From NCBI RefSeq assembly GCF_003718735.1, contig NZ_CP033460.1:1426001-1490000 (forward strand): a stretch of 64,000 bases of DNA, in the 5' to 3' direction. The notes under the pieces were generated by a model. The model saw only the letters and a program-made list of their open reading frames with translations. It had not been told where the DNA came from and made no database searches. Below are positions 30,299-39,130 of the stretch, piece after piece. Origin of the DNA: Staphylococcus debuckii. Lineage in GTDB: Bacteria; Bacillota; Bacilli; Staphylococcales; Staphylococcaceae. The first letter of the stretch is position 1, and the number at the start of each line of letters is the position of its first letter. The position numbers were made by a program, and so were the translations under genes.

Positions 30299-30379
30299 AT
30301 CATTAGTGAAATTCTCTACTTTTCAAAAAAATATAGTCAGAAATATTGTAAGATGATAGAATGGAAAATAGATTAACCA

Positions 30380-30432
30380 AATAACAAGCGGTAAACATTC
30401 TCTTGCAGAATTGTACCACTTGCTATTTTTTT
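30380..30432 (+). promoter_or_regulatory. terminator-like hairpin in the alsT leader
   Basis: AATAACAAGCGGTA (30380-30393) pairs at 12 of 14 positions with TACCACTTGCTATT (30414-30427) and is followed by seven T. It lies 110 bp before the alsT start, beyond the parC terminator. A second hairpin (30455-30487: GAAATT..AGTCT / AGACT..AATTTC) follows. The pair looks like an attenuated leader or a short independent RNA. I do not recognise a known riboswitch. Confidence 0.5.
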
Positions 30433-30541
30433 GATTTAGAAGAAAAATGAAGCGGAAATTTCAGTCTTGCAGACAGACTTGAATTTCAAACTCCATGTGT
30501 AACGTTTTACATAAATTTAAAAAGAATATGAGGTTTTAACA

Positions 30542-32002
30542 TTGAAAGACTTTGATAGTTTAATCCCTGGCTGGTTTAAAGCCTTTATCAGTGTTGGAAA
30601 TGATTTGATTTGGTCACAATACTTGATCGGCTTATTATTAACTGCTGGGATTTTCTTTACAATCAGTTCTAAGTTTATCCAATTTACATCTTTCAGAGAG
30701 ATGTTGCGTGCCTTAGTTGAAAAGCCTGAAACCTTAGACAATGGCGAAAAAGGTATTTCTCCTTTCCAAGCCTTTGCAATCAGTGCTGGTTCTCGGGTAG
30801 GAACAGGTAACATTGCAGGTGTCGCAACCGCAATCGTTCTTGGTGGTCCTGGTGCAGTGTTTTGGATGTGGATTATTGCGTCAATCGGTGCAGCCAGTGC
30901 TTTTGTAGAAGCAGTGCTCGCACAAGTTTATAAAGTACCAGATAAAGATGGCGGCTATCGCGGTGGGCCTGCGTATTATATTACAAAAGGTCTTAACCAA
31001 AAATGGTTGGGTGTAGTCTTTGCTATATTGATTACTGTAACCTTTGCATTCGTCTTTAACACTGTACAAGCGAATACAATTGCTGAATCTTTAAATACGC
31101 AATATCATATCAGCCCTGTTATTACAGGTATTGTATTAGCCATCTTAACAGGTATTATCATTTTTGGCGGTGTCCGTAGTATCGCAACATTGTCATCAAT
31201 CATCGTACCAATTATGGCAATCATTTATATCGGTGTAGTATTTGTCATTTTAATTATGAATTATGATCAAATTATTCCGATGCTTGCGACTATCTTCAAA
31301 AATGCCTTTGGTGTCGAACAAGCTACAGGCGGAGCAGTCGGTGCAGCTGTTTTGCAAGGGATTAAACGTGGTTTATTCTCTAACGAAGCTGGTATGGGGT
31401 CTGCGCCTAACGCAGCCGCAACTGCAGCGGTTCCGCATCCAGTAAAACAAGGTTTATTACAATCATTAGGTGTATTCTTCGATACTATCTTAGTGTGTAC
31501 ATCAACAGCGATTGTAATCTTATTATATGGCGGTTTGAAATTTGGAGACAATGCACCACAAGGCGTGGCTGTAACACAATCTGCATTGAATGAACATTTA
31601 GGCAGTGCCGGCGGTATCTTCTTAACAGTAGCGATTACATTATTTGCGTTCTCGTCTGTTATCGGTAACTATTATTACGGCCAATCTAATATTGAATTCT
31701 TGTCTTACAACAAGACAGTTTTATTTATCTTCAGATGTTTAGTAGTTGTGCTCGTATTCTTCGGGGCAGTTATCAAAACAGAAACGGTATGGAGTACGGC
31801 AGACGTGTTTATGGGATTAATGGCGATAGTCAACTTAGTTGCTATTATCGGCTTATCTAATATTGCACTCGCTGTCATGAAAGATTACTTCAAACAACGT
31901 AAAGAAGGCAAGAAACCAATCTTCAAGCCAGAAAACTTAGAAATTAATTTATTCGGTATTGAATGTTGGGGAGATCCTGCTAAACAATTAACACGTAAAT
32001 AA
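30542..32002 (+). CDS. alsT: AlsT-type sodium:amino-acid symporter
   Basis: Integral membrane symporter of the AGCS (alanine/glycine:cation) family, 486 residues with about eleven helices. Family signatures are FQAFAISAGSRVGTGNIAGVATAI (about 78-101), the GGPGAVFWMWI motif and LFSNEAGMGSAPNAAATA (about 277-294). The S. aureus homologue AlsT has been reported to take up glutamine, while Bacillus members carry alanine; the substrate here is open. Start is TTG at 30542, with GAGG upstream. It is monocistronic with a structured 5' leader and a full dispersed repeat downstream. Confidence 0.9.
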   Translation: MKDFDSLIPGWFKAFISVGNDLIWSQYLIGLLLTAGIFFTISSKFIQFTSFREMLRALVEKPETLDNGEKGISPFQAFAISAGSRVGTGNIAGVATAIVLGGPGAVFWMWIIASIGAASAFVEAVLAQVYKVPDKDGGYRGGPAYYITKGLNQKWLGVVFAILITVTFAFVFNTVQANTIAESLNTQYHISPVITGIVLAILTGIIIFGGVRSIATLSSIIVPIMAIIYIGVVFVILIMNYDQIIPMLATIFKNAFGVEQATGGAVGAAVLQGIKRGLFSNEAGMGSAPNAAATAAVPHPVKQGLLQSLGVFFDTILVCTSTAIVILLYGGLKFGDNAPQGVAVTQSALNEHLGSAGGIFLTVAITLFAFSSVIGNYYYGQSNIEFLSYNKTVLFIFRCLVVVLVFFGAVIKTETVWSTADVFMGLMAIVNLVAIIGLSNIALAVMKDYFKQRKEGKKPIFKPENLEINLFGIECWGDPAKQLTRK

Positions 32003-32014
32003 TGATTAACTTTT

Positions 32015-32173
32015 CGAGGGTGGGACATAATAATGTCCTCCCCTCTGTTCTTTGAACTGGCAGTAGCTATCTGAATAGAAAATGCGCTTGTTCCAAGCTT
32101 TTTTCTATCCTAGTTAGCTTTGTCGAGGCAGAACGACGAAATAATTTAAAAATGTTATTTCTGTTCTGCTCCC
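32015..32173 (+). repeat. dispersed composite repeat, full copy
   Basis: Same three modules as 24758-24917, with the middle part nearly identical (GGCAGTAGCTATCTGAAT, AGAAAATGCGCTTGTTCC, AAGCTTTTTTCTAT). The first hairpin GAGGGTGGGACATAATAATGTCCTCCCCTC also terminates alsT. The third hairpin has compensating changes (GCAGAACGACGAAAT / TTATTTCTGTTCTGC versus GGGA/TCCC in the other copy), evidence that the stem is selected or copied as a fold. Confidence 0.85.
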
Positions 32174-32314
32174 TTTTCATACAGAATTGTGTGAATTGCT
32201 ATCTCATACCAAGAATAATATATGGTAAAATGGACACTAATATTAACTATATCTGCATAAAGTCATACAAGATATACTCATAGACAGAGTAGGAATTAAG
32301 AAAAGGTGGTTAGC

Positions 32315-33175
32315 ATGAGCAACTACGTCATAGAGAAAACACTGAATAACAACGTCATTATCTGCACAGACGAAAATCATCATGAAGTTGTTCTGATTGG
32401 CAGAGGTATTGGGTTCAATAAAAAGGGCGGAATGAAGCTTTCAGATTCAGCACTGATAGATAAAGTTTATAAATTAGAACAAAAGAAAGAACAAGATCAC
32501 TACAAGGCTTTAGTAGAAATCGCTGATGATAAGGTATTACAAACGATTATTGAAGCAATGGACATCATTACGCATGCTGATCATTCTGTAGCAGATGAAG
32601 ATTTGATGGTTGCTTTAACTGATCATATTATCTTTGCTTATAAACGTATTAAACAACAGCAATTTATTAAGAATCCATTCTTAATCGAGACTAAACAGTT
32701 ATATTCGGAATCTTATGCAATTGCAGAGAGAGTGATTGAACACTTGAATCGTCTCTTGGATATTGACTTTCCAGAAGATGAAATTGGTTTTATTGCTTTG
32801 CACATTGCTAGCAGTAAAGATGATTTGTCATTGCATGAAGTGCGTTTAACTAATGAAATTATTAATAAAAGCGTATTAATTATGGAACATGATTTGAAGT
32901 GCCGAATAGATACAGCTTCGATTCAGTACCAACGCTTTATCCGACATATTCAATTTTTAATCAGACGCCTTCAAAAGGGTGAAGTCATTCAAGTAAAAGA
33001 TGAATTCGGAAACATGTTGAAAGCGCATTATCCACTGTGCTATAATATAGCTGTTAAAATCATTAAAATGATGCAGCAGCATCTGGACGTGGATGTATAT
33101 GAAGCAGAACTGATTTATTTAACGCTACATATTTATCATTTCACGCAGCAAAATGAAGAGAATATGCACGTGTAA
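32315..33175 (+). CDS. glcT: PTS transcription antiterminator GlcT
   Basis: BglG/SacY-family antiterminator that binds a RAT RNA hairpin and lets transcription proceed into the glucose PTS gene. 286 residues. The N-terminal CAT RNA-binding domain (1-60) has NNNVIICTDENHHEVVLIGRGIGFNKKGG, and two PRD domains follow. Phosphorylatable histidines are visible in DHIIFAYKRI (PRD1), IALHIASS, and RHIQFLIRRL / TLHIYHF (PRD2). ATG at 32315 follows AAAGGTGG by five bases. Its stop codon lies inside the predicted RAT. The locus is the known glcT-glcA-glcB cluster of S. carnosus. Confidence 0.95.
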   Translation: MSNYVIEKTLNNNVIICTDENHHEVVLIGRGIGFNKKGGMKLSDSALIDKVYKLEQKKEQDHYKALVEIADDKVLQTIIEAMDIITHADHSVADEDLMVALTDHIIFAYKRIKQQQFIKNPFLIETKQLYSESYAIAERVIEHLNRLLDIDFPEDEIGFIALHIASSKDDLSLHEVRLTNEIINKSVLIMEHDLKCRIDTASIQYQRFIRHIQFLIRRLQKGEVIQVKDEFGNMLKAHYPLCYNIAVKIIKMMQQHLDVDVYEAELIYLTLHIYHFTQQNEENMHV

Positions 33176-33197
33176 CTAATTCGATTAGGCATGAGTG
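33167..33197 (+). promoter_or_regulatory. ribonucleic antiterminator (RAT) for GlcT
   Basis: CACGTGTAACTAATTCGATT followed by AGGCATGAGTG can form a hairpin around TCG and overlaps the 5' arm of the terminator at 33188-33234. Sequence and position match ptsG-type RAT elements. The RAT begins within the last codons of glcT, so its 5' half is both coding and regulatory. Confidence 0.85.
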
Positions 33198-33242
33198 ATA
33201 AAGTTGGAAGGATACCGACTTTTTTGCTCATGCCTTTTTTTG
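33187..33242 (+). terminator. conditional terminator in the glcA leader
   Basis: GGCATGAG (33188-33195) pairs with CTCATGCC (33227-33234), with an inner stem AAGTTGG (33201-33207) / CCGACTT (33215-33221), followed by seven or more T. It is mutually exclusive with the RAT fold. Confidence 0.88.
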
Positions 33243-33296
33243 TGCTGTTGAATCTATTCTTGATATTTACAATTTAATATTTGGGAGGAAACTTTT

Positions 33297-35324
33297 ATGT
33301 GGAAAAAGTTTTTCGGTCAGCTGCAACGTATTGGTAAAGCATTAATGCTTCCAGTTGCAATCTTGCCAGCAGCAGGTTTATTGCTTGCTTTAGGAAACGC
33401 TTTTCAAGGTGACGCTTTACAACATCTACTGCCATTCATTCAAGCAGATGGTTTTCAAAATGTTGCCAAAATGATGGAAGGGGCCGGCGGAATTATCTTT
33501 GATAATTTAGCGATTATCTTTGCACTCGGTGTAGCAATCGGTTTAGCATCCGGTGACGGTGTAGCAGCCATTGCAGCTTTCGTAGGATTTATTGTCTTAA
33601 ATAAAACAATGGGAATGTTCTTAAATGTAACACCTGAAAAAGCGGCAGATGCGGCCACAGGTTTTGCAAATGTATTAGGCATTCCGACACTGCAAACAGG
33701 TGTGTTCGGCGGTATTATTATCGGGGCATTAGCCGCTTGGTGTTATAACAAGTTTTATAATATATCATTGCCGAGTTATTTAGGGTTCTTTGCAGGAAAA
33801 CGCTTTGTGCCGATTATGATGGCAACTTGTTCATTTATTTTAGCGTTTCCAATGGCATTGATTTGGCCATGGATTCAAGGCGGATTAAATGCCTTCAGTG
33901 AAGGATTATTAGCTTCAAATACAGGACTTGCCGTATTCTTATTCGGTTTCATCAAACGTTTATTGATTCCATTCGGCTTGCATCATATTTTCCATGCACC
34001 GTTCTGGTTTGAATTCGGATCATATAAAAATGCAGCGGGACAAATTATTCATGGGGACCAACGTATCTTTATCGAACAAATCCGTGATAATGTACCTTTA
34101 ACATCAGGTAAATTCATGCAAGGTGAATTCCCAGTAATGATGTTCGGTTTACCAGCAGCAGCTTTAGCGATTTACCAAACTGCTAAGAAAGAGAATAAAA
34201 AAGTTGTCGCAGGTTTGATGTTATCAGGGGCTTTAACTTCATTCTTAACAGGTATTACTGAACCATTAGAATTCTCATTCTTATTTGTAGCACCTTTATT
34301 ATTCTTTATCCATGCTGTCTTAGATGGATTATCATTCTTAATTTTATACTTATTAGACCTGCATCTCGGTTACACCTTCTCAGGTGGTTTCATCGACTTC
34401 TTCTTACTAGGCATCTTGCCGAATAAGACACACTGGTGGATGGTTATCCCAGTCGGTCTAGTATATGCGGTGATTTACTATGTTATCTTCCGCTTCCTTA
34501 TCGTTAAATTCAACTTCAAAACACCTGGACGTGAAGATAAAGAAGTTAAATCATCTAACGTTGCAGCCAGCGAATTGCCTTTTAAAGTCTTAGATGCAAT
34601 GGGCGGTAAAGAAAATATCAAACATTTAGACGCTTGTATTACAAGATTGCGTGTTGAGGTCAACGATAAAACGAAAGTTGACGTTGAAGAATTGAAAGGC
34701 TTGGGCGCTTCAGGAGTGCTTGAAGTCGGCAATAACATGCAAGCAATTTTCGGACCGAAATCTGATCAGATTAAACACGATATGCAACAAATTATGGATG
34801 GTAAGATTACGTCTCCAGAAGAAACAACAGTCACTGAAGAAGGCGATAAAGAAACTGCAGAAATCGCTGCAGCAGGCGGTGGCGTTGTTTACGCACCGAT
34901 TAAAGGTGAAGTAGTGGATATCTCAGAAGTGCCTGATAAAGTCTTCTCTGAAAAAATGATGGGCGACGGGATCGCAATCAAACCAGAAACAGGTGAAGTC
35001 GTAGCGCCGTTTGACGGAGTAGTTAAAATGGTCTTCCCGACAAAACATGCGATTGGTTTAGAATCTAAAGATGGAATCGAACTACTGATTCACTTTGGTT
35101 TAGAAACAGTTAAACTAGAAGGTCAAGGCTTTGACATCCTTGTGAAAGAAAATGAAAACATTGTCTTAGGACAACCATTAATGAAAGTAGATTTAGATTA
35201 CATCAAAGAACATGCTGATAGTACTATAACACCGATTGTGGTGACAAATTTAAATGGCCGTGCAATGGAAGTATTGCAACATGGTGAAGTGAAACAAGGC
35301 GATAAAGTGATTTTAGTAAAATAA
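33297..35324 (+). CDS. glcA: PTS glucose-type EIICBA permease GlcA
   Basis: Membrane permease that imports and phosphorylates glucose and some glucosides. 675 residues with domain order EIIC (about 1-400, ~10 helices), EIIB (~420-500) and EIIA (~535-675). The EIIB phosphorylation cysteine is Cys447 in LDACITRLR. The EIIA histidine is His599 in [12 protein letters not shown]. An Ala/Glu-rich linker ([22 protein letters not shown]) joins B and A. AGGAGG-like GGGAGGAAAC precedes ATG. Expression should depend on GlcT through the RAT/terminator just upstream. It is strongly similar to glcB, including exact nucleotide identity over 74 bp. Confidence 0.96.
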   Translation: MWKKFFGQLQRIGKALMLPVAILPAAGLLLALGNAFQGDALQHLLPFIQADGFQNVAKMMEGAGGIIFDNLAIIFALGVAIGLASGDGVAAIAAFVGFIVLNKTMGMFLNVTPEKAADAATGFANVLGIPTLQTGVFGGIIIGALAAWCYNKFYNISLPSYLGFFAGKRFVPIMMATCSFILAFPMALIWPWIQGGLNAFSEGLLASNTGLAVFLFGFIKRLLIPFGLHHIFHAPFWFEFGSYKNAAGQIIHGDQRIFIEQIRDNVPLTSGKFMQGEFPVMMFGLPAAALAIYQTAKKENKKVVAGLMLSGALTSFLTGITEPLEFSFLFVAPLLFFIHAVLDGLSFLILYLLDLHLGYTFSGGFIDFFLLGILPNKTHWWMVIPVGLVYAVIYYVIFRFLIVKFNFKTPGREDKEVKSSNVAASELPFKVLDAMGGKENIKHLDACITRLRVEVNDKTKVDVEELKGLGASGVLEVGNNMQAIFGPKSDQIKHDMQQIMDGKITSPEETTVTEEGDKETAEIAAAGGGVVYAPIKGEVVDISEVPDKVFSEKMMGDGIAIKPETGEVVAPFDGVVKMVFPTKHAIGLESKDGIELLIHFGLETVKLEGQGFDILVKENENIVLGQPLMKVDLDYIKEHADSTITPIVVTNLNGRAMEVLQHGEVKQGDKVILVK

Positions 35325-35386
35325 TTCACTGAAGCTACTGCTCTTGCTTCAAAACTACACATTTCTTTGCTAGTGAAGGTTTACCG

Positions 35387-35433
35387 ACACGAACAGGAAT
35401 CTAGATTTTCTAGTTTTCTTGTTCGTGTTTTTT
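35387..35433 (+). terminator. terminator between glcA and glcB
   Basis: ACACGAACA (35387-35395) pairs with TGTTCGTGT (35420-35428) and is followed by T's. No RAT-like sequence overlaps it, so glcB may use its own promoter or read-through. Confidence 0.85.
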
Positions 35434-35458
35434 AGAATATACATCTTAGGAGGACACA

Positions 35459-37537
35459 ATGAAAAATCTATTAAAATTGTTTTTCGGTCAATTACAACGG
35501 ATCGGTAAAGCATTAATGCTGCCAGTTGCGATTCTACCGGCTGCCGGTATTTTATTAGCATTTGGTAATGCGATGCATAATGAACAAATCTTACACTTTG
35601 CGCCATGGATGGAACACCATGCAATTCAGCTTGTAAGCCAAATTATGGAAGCATCCGGGCAAGTCATTTTTGATAATTTACCTTTACTCTTTGCCATGGG
35701 TACAGCTTTAGGATTAGCTGGCGGCGATGGTGTAGCAGGTATTGCGGCTTTGGTCGGTTATTTAATCATGAGTGCAACAATGGGTAAAGTTGCAGGAATT
35801 ACTATTGATGACATCTTCAGTTATGCTGATGGTGCAAAAACATTAGGACAATCTGCTAAAGATCCAGCGCACGCCTTGATTTTAGGCATACCGACACTTC
35901 AAACAGGAGTATTCGGCGGGATTATTATCGGGGGATTAGCCGCTTGGTGCTACAATAAATTTTATAATATCCAACTCCCTCAATTTTTAGGTTTTTTTGC
36001 AGGAAAGCGATTCGTGCCGATTATTACTTCGCTTGTCGCTATCTTGACAGGGATTGTATTGAGTTTTGTGTGGCCGCCAGTACAAGAGGGTTTGAATGCT
36101 TTATCTAACTTCTTATTAGGTAAAAATTTAGCGTTGACAACTTTCATCTTCGGAGCTATCGAACGTGCGTTGATTCCATTTGGTTTACATCACATTTTCT
36201 ACGCTCCATTCTGGTTTGAATTTGGACAATATGTCAATGAAGCAGGTAATTTAGTGCGTGGAGACCAACGTATATGGATGGCACAATATCAAGATGGCGT
36301 ACCGTTTACTTCGGGTGCTTTCACCACAGGTAAATATCCATTTATGATGTTCGGTTTACCGGCAGCCGCTTTTGCGATTTACCGCCAAGCAAAACCTGAA
36401 CGTCGTAAAGTCGTCGGCGGATTGATGTTATCTGCAGCTTTGACTGCATTTTTAACAGGGATCACTGAGCCTTTAGAATTCTCATTCTTATTTGTAGCGC
36501 CGATTCTCTACGTTGCGCATGTAATTTTAGCAGGTACATCATTCTTAATCATGCACTTACTGCACGTTCAAATTGGTATGACTTTCTCAGGAGGCTTTAT
36601 CGACTATATTCTGTACGGATTATTATCATGGGATCGTTCAAATGCTTTGCTCGTTATTCCGGTAGGTATTGTGTATGCCTTTATTTACTATTTCTTATTT
36701 ACATTTTTGATTAAAAAGTTAAACTTGAAAACACCTGGCCGTGAAGATAAAGAAGTTGAGAATAAAGATGTTTCTGTCAGTGAATTGCCTTTTGAAGTTT
36801 TAGCAGCGATGGGCCATAAAGAGAATATTAAACATTTAGATGCTTGTATTACGCGTTTGCGTGTAGAAGTCAGAGATAAAGAATTGGTGGATGTAGAAAA
36901 ATTAAAACAACTCGGTGCTTCAGGCGTATTAGAAGTCGGCAATAACATGCAAGCAATTTTCGGACCGAAATCTGATCAGATTAAACACGATATGCAACAA
37001 ATTATAGATGGCAAGATTACATCACCAGCTGAAACTACGGTTACTGAAGACGGTGATCTTGGAACAGCTGAGATTGTAGCTGAAGGCGGTGCTTTGGTTT
37101 ATGCGCCGATTACGGGAGAAGCGGTGGCTTTAAGTGAAGTACCGGATAAAGTCTTTTCTGAAAAAATGATGGGTGACGGCATCGCAATTAAACCAGAAAC
37201 AGGTGAAGTCGTAGCACCATTTGACGGCACAGTTAAAATGGTCTTCCCAACAAAACACGCGCTTGGTTTAGAATCTAAAGATGGAATCGAACTCCTGATT
37301 CATTTTGGTTTAGAAACCGTTAAATTAGATGGAGAAGGTTTTAAAATCTTAGTACAAGAAAATGAACCTGTTATTTTAGGTCAACCACTAATGAAAGTAG
37401 ATTTAGATTATATTAAAGAACATGCTGATAGTACTATAACACCGATTATTATTACAAATTCAGGAAGCGCAAATATTGAAGTCTTGCATTCAGGAAAAGT
37501 AGAACAAGGTGAAAAATTGATTGTAGTAAATCAATAG
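35459..37537 (+). CDS. glcB: PTS glucose-type EIICBA permease GlcB
   Basis: Paralogue of GlcA, 692 residues with the same C-B-A order. The extra length is mainly an insertion in EIIC around residues 120-140 ([15 protein letters not shown]). The EIIB cysteine is Cys463 and the EIIA histidine His615. EIIC is less conserved between the two than EIIB and EIIA, which fits the published view that the S. carnosus pair differs in glucoside specificity. AGGAGG stands before the ATG. No GlcT RAT is visible in its leader. Confidence 0.95.
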   Translation: MKNLLKLFFGQLQRIGKALMLPVAILPAAGILLAFGNAMHNEQILHFAPWMEHHAIQLVSQIMEASGQVIFDNLPLLFAMGTALGLAGGDGVAGIAALVGYLIMSATMGKVAGITIDDIFSYADGAKTLGQSAKDPAHALILGIPTLQTGVFGGIIIGGLAAWCYNKFYNIQLPQFLGFFAGKRFVPIITSLVAILTGIVLSFVWPPVQEGLNALSNFLLGKNLALTTFIFGAIERALIPFGLHHIFYAPFWFEFGQYVNEAGNLVRGDQRIWMAQYQDGVPFTSGAFTTGKYPFMMFGLPAAAFAIYRQAKPERRKVVGGLMLSAALTAFLTGITEPLEFSFLFVAPILYVAHVILAGTSFLIMHLLHVQIGMTFSGGFIDYILYGLLSWDRSNALLVIPVGIVYAFIYYFLFTFLIKKLNLKTPGREDKEVENKDVSVSELPFEVLAAMGHKENIKHLDACITRLRVEVRDKELVDVEKLKQLGASGVLEVGNNMQAIFGPKSDQIKHDMQQIIDGKITSPAETTVTEDGDLGTAEIVAEGGALVYAPITGEAVALSEVPDKVFSEKMMGDGIAIKPETGEVVAPFDGTVKMVFPTKHALGLESKDGIELLIHFGLETVKLDGEGFKILVQENEPVILGQPLMKVDLDYIKEHADSTITPIIITNSGSANIEVLHSGKVEQGEKLIVVNQ

Positions 37538-37557
37538 AAGAGATATAGATTGACAAG

Positions 37558-37598
37558 GGAGGTTGGAATTTCATGAAATTCTCAATCTCTCTTTTTAA
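37558..37598 (+). terminator. terminator of glcB
   Basis: GGGAGGTTGGAATTTC folds with GAAATTCTCAATCTCTC (one small mismatch and wobbles), followed by five T. Confidence 0.82.
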
Positions 37599-37727
37599 TT
37601 GTCCGGTTTCTTTTTGAACAGTAGTGGTAAAATATATAGGTAAAACAAGTTCATAGCGTTAAAAGTTTCTTTTTTAACAAAGAAACGATAGAATATGTTT
37701 AATTAAGCACAAGGAATGGTGAATTAT

Positions 37728-38957
37728 ATGGCAAATAACGATAAGCCGCAACGCTTTTCAATTAGTGAAACGCGCTTTATGAAATTTATCGGAGGCAAGA
37801 ATTTGTTATTTGGCTTAGTCATGTTGATACTTATCGGTATCGCTATTTTTATTTTTGATAAAGTCTCTTACATATTCCAGCCTTTTGTAATTATTTTTAA
37901 TACGATAGCAGCACCGGTTATTTTAGGGTTAATTCTCTTTTATCTCTTTAATCCGATTATTAACATTATGGAACGTTATCGCATCACGAGATTATGGGGC
38001 ATTATTATTCTATATTGTGTCGCTGCAGCAGTTATCGCACTGATTATTAATTTATTAATTCCAGTTATCGGCGGCCAAATCAAGAGTTTCGGCCACCATA
38101 TGCCGCGTTACGTGGATAAATTCAACGGTCTCGTCGATCAAGTGATGAGTATGTCCAAAGGTACTGGTATTTCCAGTTTTTATGGCCAAATTCAAGATCA
38201 ATTGGATAAACTAGCGAAAAAGGCACCTACGATGATTTCGAATTACTTTGATGGATTCGGAACAAAGGTAATGTCGTTTGCAGAAGCGGTAGTTAACATT
38301 GGGGTAGTATTAGTAACCACTCCATTTGTTTTATTCTTCTTCTTGAAAGATGGACATCATTTTAAAGAAACAGCAATCAAAATTGTACCGCCGAAATTCC
38401 GTCAAGACTTTCATGAAATTATTGAAAGTATGAGTATGCAAGTAGGTTCTTATATCCAAGGCCAGATGTTTGTATCGCTGTGTATTGGTATCTTGCTCTT
38501 CATCGGTTACTCTATTATCGGCTTAGATTATAGTCTGGTACTTGCATGTATTGCTGCTGTAACCAGCGTAGTGCCTTATTTAGGCCCAACTATCGCGATT
38601 TCACCAGCAATTATTATTGCATTAATTACTTCACCGATTATGTTATTGAAATTAGTAGTGGTGTGGACTTTGGTACAATTCTTTGAAGGTCACTTCATTT
38701 CACCGAACGTAATGGGTAAAACGCTCAAAGTTCATCCGTTAACTATTATTTTCGTATTATTATGTGCCGGAAATTTATTAGGTGTTGTAGGTGTCATCTT
38801 AGCGATTCCAGGTTACGCCGTACTTAAAGTATTGGTAATGCACCTCTTTGATATATTCAAACGTCGCTACAACCGCTATTACGGCCATGATTCTGAGCCT
38901 TATGAGGTAAGTACTGAAGAATGGGCGAACAATCCGAATAATGAATTGGAAAAATAA
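37728..38957 (+). CDS. AI-2E family transporter-like membrane protein
   Basis: About 409 residues with seven or eight transmembrane helices of the AI-2E (TqsA/PerM, UPF0118) family: paired N-terminal helices, a long amphipathic middle region (~100-200), and the C-terminal helices with YLGPTIAISPAIIIALITSP and ISPNVMGKTLKVHPLTIIFVLL. Members export or exchange small solutes, including Na+/H+ in some; AI-2 export is proven for few. ATG at 37728 is preceded by GGTGA; an in-frame ATG at 37716 would add four residues. Possibly transported substrate: unknown. Confidence 0.88.
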   Translation: MANNDKPQRFSISETRFMKFIGGKNLLFGLVMLILIGIAIFIFDKVSYIFQPFVIIFNTIAAPVILGLILFYLFNPIINIMERYRITRLWGIIILYCVAAAVIALIINLLIPVIGGQIKSFGHHMPRYVDKFNGLVDQVMSMSKGTGISSFYGQIQDQLDKLAKKAPTMISNYFDGFGTKVMSFAEAVVNIGVVLVTTPFVLFFFLKDGHHFKETAIKIVPPKFRQDFHEIIESMSMQVGSYIQGQMFVSLCIGILLFIGYSIIGLDYSLVLACIAAVTSVVPYLGPTIAISPAIIIALITSPIMLLKLVVVWTLVQFFEGHFISPNVMGKTLKVHPLTIIFVLLCAGNLLGVVGVILAIPGYAVLKVLVMHLFDIFKRRYNRYYGHDSEPYEVSTEEWANNPNNELEK

Positions 38958-38967
38958 TTCAGAACAG

Positions 38968-39009
38968 AAACAGGCATGACACTATTGTTAGGAGGTTATG
39001 TCTGTTTTT
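38968..39009 (+). terminator. terminator after the AI-2E family gene
   Basis: AAACAGGCATGAC (38968-38980) pairs, with two G-U, with GTTATGTCTGTTT (38995-39007), followed by T's. Confidence 0.75.
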
Positions 39010-39130
39010 ACGTTTTGAATCACTTAAGGTTGTGGTATATTTTTACTATGTAAGTTGATATTATTTGCTAGTAAACGAGTTAAATAATTAAAGAATAACA
39101 AAAAATATCAATTAAGAATTGAGTGAAAAA

